From: Rhabdornis inornatus | Taxonomy: Eukaryota > Chordata > Aves > Passeriformes > Rhabdornithidae | Reading direction: 5' to 3' | NCBI GenBank assembly: GCA_013397075.1 | Contig: VWZS01002574.1 | Coordinates: forward strand, 1,860,001-1,924,000 | Length of the DNA: 64,000 nt | The notes under the pieces: generated by a model | Seen by the model: only the letters and a program-made list of their open reading frames with translations | What the model was told of the DNA's origin: nothing | Databases searched by the model: none | Shown: in pieces, positions 59,601 through 64,000 of the stretch | Position numbering within the stretch: position 1 is the first letter of the stretch | Layout: each line of letters starts with the position of its first letter | Program-made: the position numbers and the translations under genes

Positions 59601-62600
59601 GACTGTCAGGGAATTGAGTCCTTTCCACAGTCAGTTCTCGTAGAAAATGCTGCTTCTCCATCCTGTCTCCATCCCAAAACAGGCAGCCAGGGGTAGTAAG
59701 TCCCAGCTGAGGAATCTCTTCCTCAGGGATGCATTTGGCTGAATCCTAAAATTCCCTGAATCCAGGACATTAGTAATACACTTCCGAAAGCCACGGCTTT
59801 TCCATCATCTTTTATAATTCTTGGAAACTTCACAAGCACTTAAATTAAAATACCATCACCCTGAACCCGGGAACAATTAGCCCAGCTGAGATGATTCCTG
59901 ATAATCTTCTGCATATAATAACCAATATCCAATATACCTCAACATTGTGAGGATCTCTGTAAATGAAGTGACATCTCTTGCTGGACAAAGCCTGGAAATG
60001 TTATCCTTCGGCGATAGGAATCCTAAGGGGACAACTATTCTCCCTCATTCCAAGGCTTACTTAATTGTTCCAGTTGCTGGAAATTTTAAACAATTTCCCC
60101 AGCCGCTCTGCCAAGTTGCGTTAAGCTCTTTGTCTGGCTGATATGCCAACCAAAGGCACAGGGAGATAAGGAGAGCTCTGGGAATTGCACAAGCTGACTT
60201 ACACAGCCAGAGTTCCCCCGCCCCAGCTCCTGCCTTCAGCTTTGCCACTACTTCTACTACTTATTATTATTGTCACATCACTGGAACCAGCAGCTCTTTC
60301 ACCTCCAGTGCCTCGGCTGCACTTACACAAGAAGGACTCTAAAAACAGGACATGGCATTTAACACCTTTTTGTTCATCTCCCTTCTATATTTGCCTTATT
60401 TTCCAGCAAAATGATACGTACTATCCTATTTATTTCAGTGTTCCAACAGCAGAGTGGGCGTGTCTAAGCACACATTTATTGACTGCATTTGCACTTATTT
60501 TCCCAGGTCAGATTTTCAGTGGTGATAATGGGTGGGAAGCCTCTGATTTTCCGAGAATGAGCTGAGCCATAACTGAAACAAATCCTCTGGATTTTTGAGC
60601 AGATGGGCAGAGTTTGGGCTTACCCCCCAGTGATGATCAAACAGCACAACAGGTCACAGGGAGACCCTGCCCCACATCACTGATAATAACACATTATTTT
60701 ATTGTATTTTTTCATAAAAACAATACCTTCTTGCAAAACGTATCTTTATTGAGCATCTCAACATTACCATCTCAACCATCTTTGCTGCCATTTGCCAAGA
60801 CAAAAAAAAGGTAACAAAACCCCTTTTCCAAGGTTATCTCCTCCCAGGATCAAACTACGATGCAAAGGCCAGAGCATTTAGTAGAAGGTTGTATTCTGTA
60901 GCTCCCAGGAGCAAAGGTTGATCTATATTGGATTTCAGAAAGGATAAATCTTGTCTGAGAAGCAGTTATGAGAATCATTGGGGGTTCTGTACTTTTAAAT
61001 GGACCTTTCCCATCAGATCCATGACCAGGTCATTGACAGTATAGTGTGGGATCCTTGGAAGGGATTGATCACTGAAATTTCCAATCCTAATTCTGGGGTT
61101 GCATGACTATTTCACTTGCAAGCTTGCTGGGAGCTTGGAGAAGACAGTGTGGCCTCTCAGCCCTTCCCCTGCACTCACCTGCACAGCTGTTTGCCAGCAC
61201 AGCCACACCACTCGTTTGCACCCAAATGACAGAGAAGCTGCTCTTTGGCACAAGACCTCCTTGCTCCAGTTTTGGCTAAATGAACTTGACAGAGTGTTTA
61301 ACTTCCAGGCCAAAACAAACCTCTTTAGACTTCCTGATAGATTGCCCTTTACACACCACATGGCTTTAGTTTCACCCCAAACCTTCATGTCAATATTCAT
61401 ATTTGTTTCAACATCACTGTAGTAGAAGCATCCAGTCTCCTGGTAGTTCTTAAGATATCACTTATTTTTCCTGATCCATTTTAGCTCTGCATGAAGCCAA
61501 ACTTCAGGACAGACCTTCAAACTGGCATGAACTTAAGTCACTTCAGCACTGTCAATATTTCTAAAGGTTTAAAGAGCCAATAGAATTTCAATATCATGTT
61601 CTGTTTTGCAGTATTATGTCCAGGTATTTTCTAGCTCTACACCATGACAGGGAAAATTTCCTTTTTCGTATCCCTTTTGCCTCATTATAACAATACCAGG
61701 ATACAGAAGTGTGCAAAAAGGAAGTATCTTCTTTCTACAGTCCTTTGTTTCTTTCCTCCTCCAAGAAGAAAGCCAACAGGAGCCAGGAAGGACCAGAAGA
61801 AATTGCTCTGCAGTCTGCCAGTTCAAGCTTGTTCCTAAGTTAAAAATCAGAACTGATGTCAACACTGGTGGTAACAGCCCACGAGTGTTTCTCCTCCACC
61901 AAAATGGTTTTTTAGAACACCATGATTTCCTGTTTCTTTAAAATGTTTTCAAGCCTGAAAACTTTTTATAAAATATTTTGGGGCAACAAGTGGAACATTT
62001 GAGCTAAAAAAACCTTGAACTCTAGCTTGAAAAACCCCTCAACACTTTTTCAAAAGCTGTTTTCGAAAGTGGGAGGTTTTCCTCCTCAGAAAATATGGAG
62101 AACATCACGTACAGGTACTTGTTCCACTGAAAAGACATTTTCATTTTAAAAATTCCCAAAATATACTCCCTTAAGGAATCAGTTTTAAAAATACACTGAT
62201 TTCTTGGTTTTGTTTTGTTTCAGAGTGACATCAGCAGTGACTGAGCAGGGGTAGCAGTGCCTGCCCTCCCAGCTACCAGCTGCACATAGAGCAGGGCATG
62301 TTCTCCACTGCAGATCCAGCAGGCAGGACCACAATTATCCATAATTCTCCATTTCAGCAGAGCTATGGTATTTTATAGCTGTAAACCTGACCCATGGCCC
62401 CACTCCTGGACACTTAAAGATCTGATTTGTGGCCTCCCACAGCAAAGAGCCCCACTGGTTTCACTGGGACCATCCAGCCCAGTGGCACTGGAACCCTCTG
62501 TGCCCCATGGAGGCAACCAACAGCCTCTGACACTGGCCTCCACCACAGTGTCACAAGCTTTGCCGCTTCAGCAGGATGGGTGTTAGCCAGCAGGAGCAGG

Positions 62601-64000
62601 CAGCTCAGGGTGCAGCCTGTATTCCTTCCTTGAAAATAAAATATATTAGTTTTAAATGCAAGTCGCAGAATACAAATGCCAAGAAATTCCTCTTGCCACA
62701 CGAATGTTTCCAGAATACTGTGCTGAATTAAGTGGATTCAGCTTGCTTTCAGATCCACACATACAAAGAGACAGCTTGATAGATAAATACATTTAGGGTG
62801 CAGACAGCTCTGGTCCGTGGACAATTAAGGATGGAAAGACAACGGTGCCCGGGTAGCTTCAGATCCAGAGCACAAATTATTCCTGCAAGAGAATTCTATT
62901 AGTAATATTTGCATCTTGCTAATAGAAATCCAATTACTCAGAATGACTCTGAGCACATTATCCATTTTTAGCAGAATTTGCCTTATTCTGCAAACAGATT
63001 TTTGCTTGATCGTCACTTTACTTTTGTTCCCGCAGTCCTCTGGGATGCAGCATCCTTCAAGGACATGTCAGAGGAGCGTGCTATCCCGTCAGCCCCTCGC
63101 TTTGAGGCCTAGCAGCTGAATCACCCCCAGCCCTATTTTCTTTTCCAGTGTTAGATTAGCGAGAGGGCTTATGACCTGCCATCTGTCACTGCAGTCTGCT
63201 GACTGTGAGGCTCTGCTCTCGCCACAACATTGCTGAGGAGGTGGAAGGCTCCGGCAGGGGAGGAGGGCAGGGGAAGGAGCCTCTCCATCCTGCTGCTGCT
63301 CCTTGCTCCAAAGCCATCCATAAAGCCAGCCCAGTGGAGGATGCTCCAGGGAGGAGCAGCACCCAGCCGCGGGGGGCTGTGGTTTGGCTGAGGGGTTTGG
63401 CCATGCAGGGCTCGGTGACAAAGTGCGGTGGTACCTCCGAGGCAGGCGGCTCTGGACCTGCGGCTCCCGCATGCTGTTTGATCACACCTGCTGAAGCTTT
63501 CCCAGCCTTGCCAGGGAGAGCCAGGCAATGTGACCATGCATCTGGCTTCCTGGCAAGGAGAGGGCTGCCTCTGGTCCCGTGCCAGCACAGTCCATCTTCT
63601 CCTGAAAATAGTGCATCGTTCAAAAAATCCCACCAGAAATCCGCACGCCCCGCTGTGCGCACAGAGCCAGGCACAGCTTTGTCACCTGCCAAGGATGGGT
63701 GACCCACGGGTGCTGCCACTGGAGCAGCAGCGCAGAGGGTTTGGGGAGAAAGCAATGCATCCACTACTGAATTTTCCTGCCTGACTTGGAGGGTTCTGAT
63801 TGCAAAGCTCCTGCCCTGAAGAAAGGAAATAACTTCTCATTGAAGCAAGGAGTCATAAGACAGCAAGGAGCAACTCTCCTTGCAAGCCAAGGGAAGGAGT
63901 GTTCCCACCTCCTGTTGGTTTGCATGAAAATAAAGCCTCTGCAGAACTTCTCCAGTATTTTCCACTGATGCTCAGTATAATGGTACCAAAGCTCACCAGC
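56649..64000. other. Unannotated non-coding stretch, GC-richer at the right end
   Basis: No gene is recognised. Homopolymers: T13 at 57019-57031, T19 at 57728-57746, A12 at 59035-59046. The block 63200-63740 is GC-richer with roughly 17 CpGs and carries overlapping open frames of 154-192 codons on the minus strand and 165 on the plus strand. Openness in several frames at once is expected from GC content, and none shows a domain. The block could be the edge of a regulatory element or of a gene outside the window. Confidence 0.5.
57728..57746. repeat. T19 homopolymer
   Basis: Nineteen consecutive T bases. There is no recognisable retroposon in antisense to its left. Confidence 0.92.

Noticed and set aside
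63186..63764. 192-codon minus-strand open frame and overlapping 154- and 165-codon frames
   Set aside because: Several frames are open at once over the same GC-rich block, which is expected from composition; no domain is seen in any.
1..64000. Endogenous retrovirus, CRISPR array, bacterial operon or rRNA genes
   Set aside because: No reverse-transcriptase or integrase motifs, no LTR pair, no regularly spaced short repeats and no ribosomal RNA sequence were seen; the CR1/SINE content points to a bird nuclear genome.

Overview
This window reads as non-coding DNA from a bird nuclear genome. The main evidence is several 5'-truncated CR1 LINE tails, the dominant avian retroposon. They end in the diagnostic ATTCTGTG/ATTCTATG-type 3' repeats. 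Degraded pieces of a tRNA-derived MIR-like SINE, CA and CT microsatellites, and a generally AT-leaning composition with few CpGs support this. The CR1 tail type (with the 'cttggagcaacct' and 'cccatggcaggg' segments) is the one I associate with songbirds, so a passerine is my best guess; that is inference. I recognise no protein-coding gene, tRNA, rRNA, CRISPR array, retroviral gene or DNA transposon. The open frames present are short, mostly without recognisable motifs, and typical of intron or gene-desert sequence.

Layout. 1-11.0 kb: unannotated DNA with two strong small palindromes, a TG microsatellite and a GC/CAG-rich patch. 11.0-11.3 kb: minus-strand CR1 tail. 11.3-25.7 kb: no recognisable genes, AT-rich around 22.2-23.0 kb, and one exon-like 65-base stretch at 13.67 kb. 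25.8-27.0 kb: the standout feature, a tandem array of six roughly 170-217 bp units, each joined to telomere-like CCCTAA/CCTAGG blocks. 27.0-44.9 kb: unannotated DNA with one CR1 tail, a long CA microsatellite, a 23-bp minisatellite, an 858-bp open frame without recognisable homology, and a cluster of long homopolymers around a single N. 45.0-48.6 kb: the most regulatory-looking segment, with two RFX X-box-like sites, a CCAAT box, a POU-dimer-like palindrome, a CpG-dense patch and a polypyrimidine (CT)n tract. 48.9-56.7 kb: old SINE pieces and three CR1 fragments, one apparently nested in the SINE. 56.7-64 kb: unannotated DNA ending in a GC-richer block.

There is no operon or pathway logic here. 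The plausible functional content is cis-regulatory DNA plus repeats. All regulatory calls rest on motif reading by eye and need conservation or chromatin data. The satellite array is directly visible in the sequence and is the item most worth follow-up.
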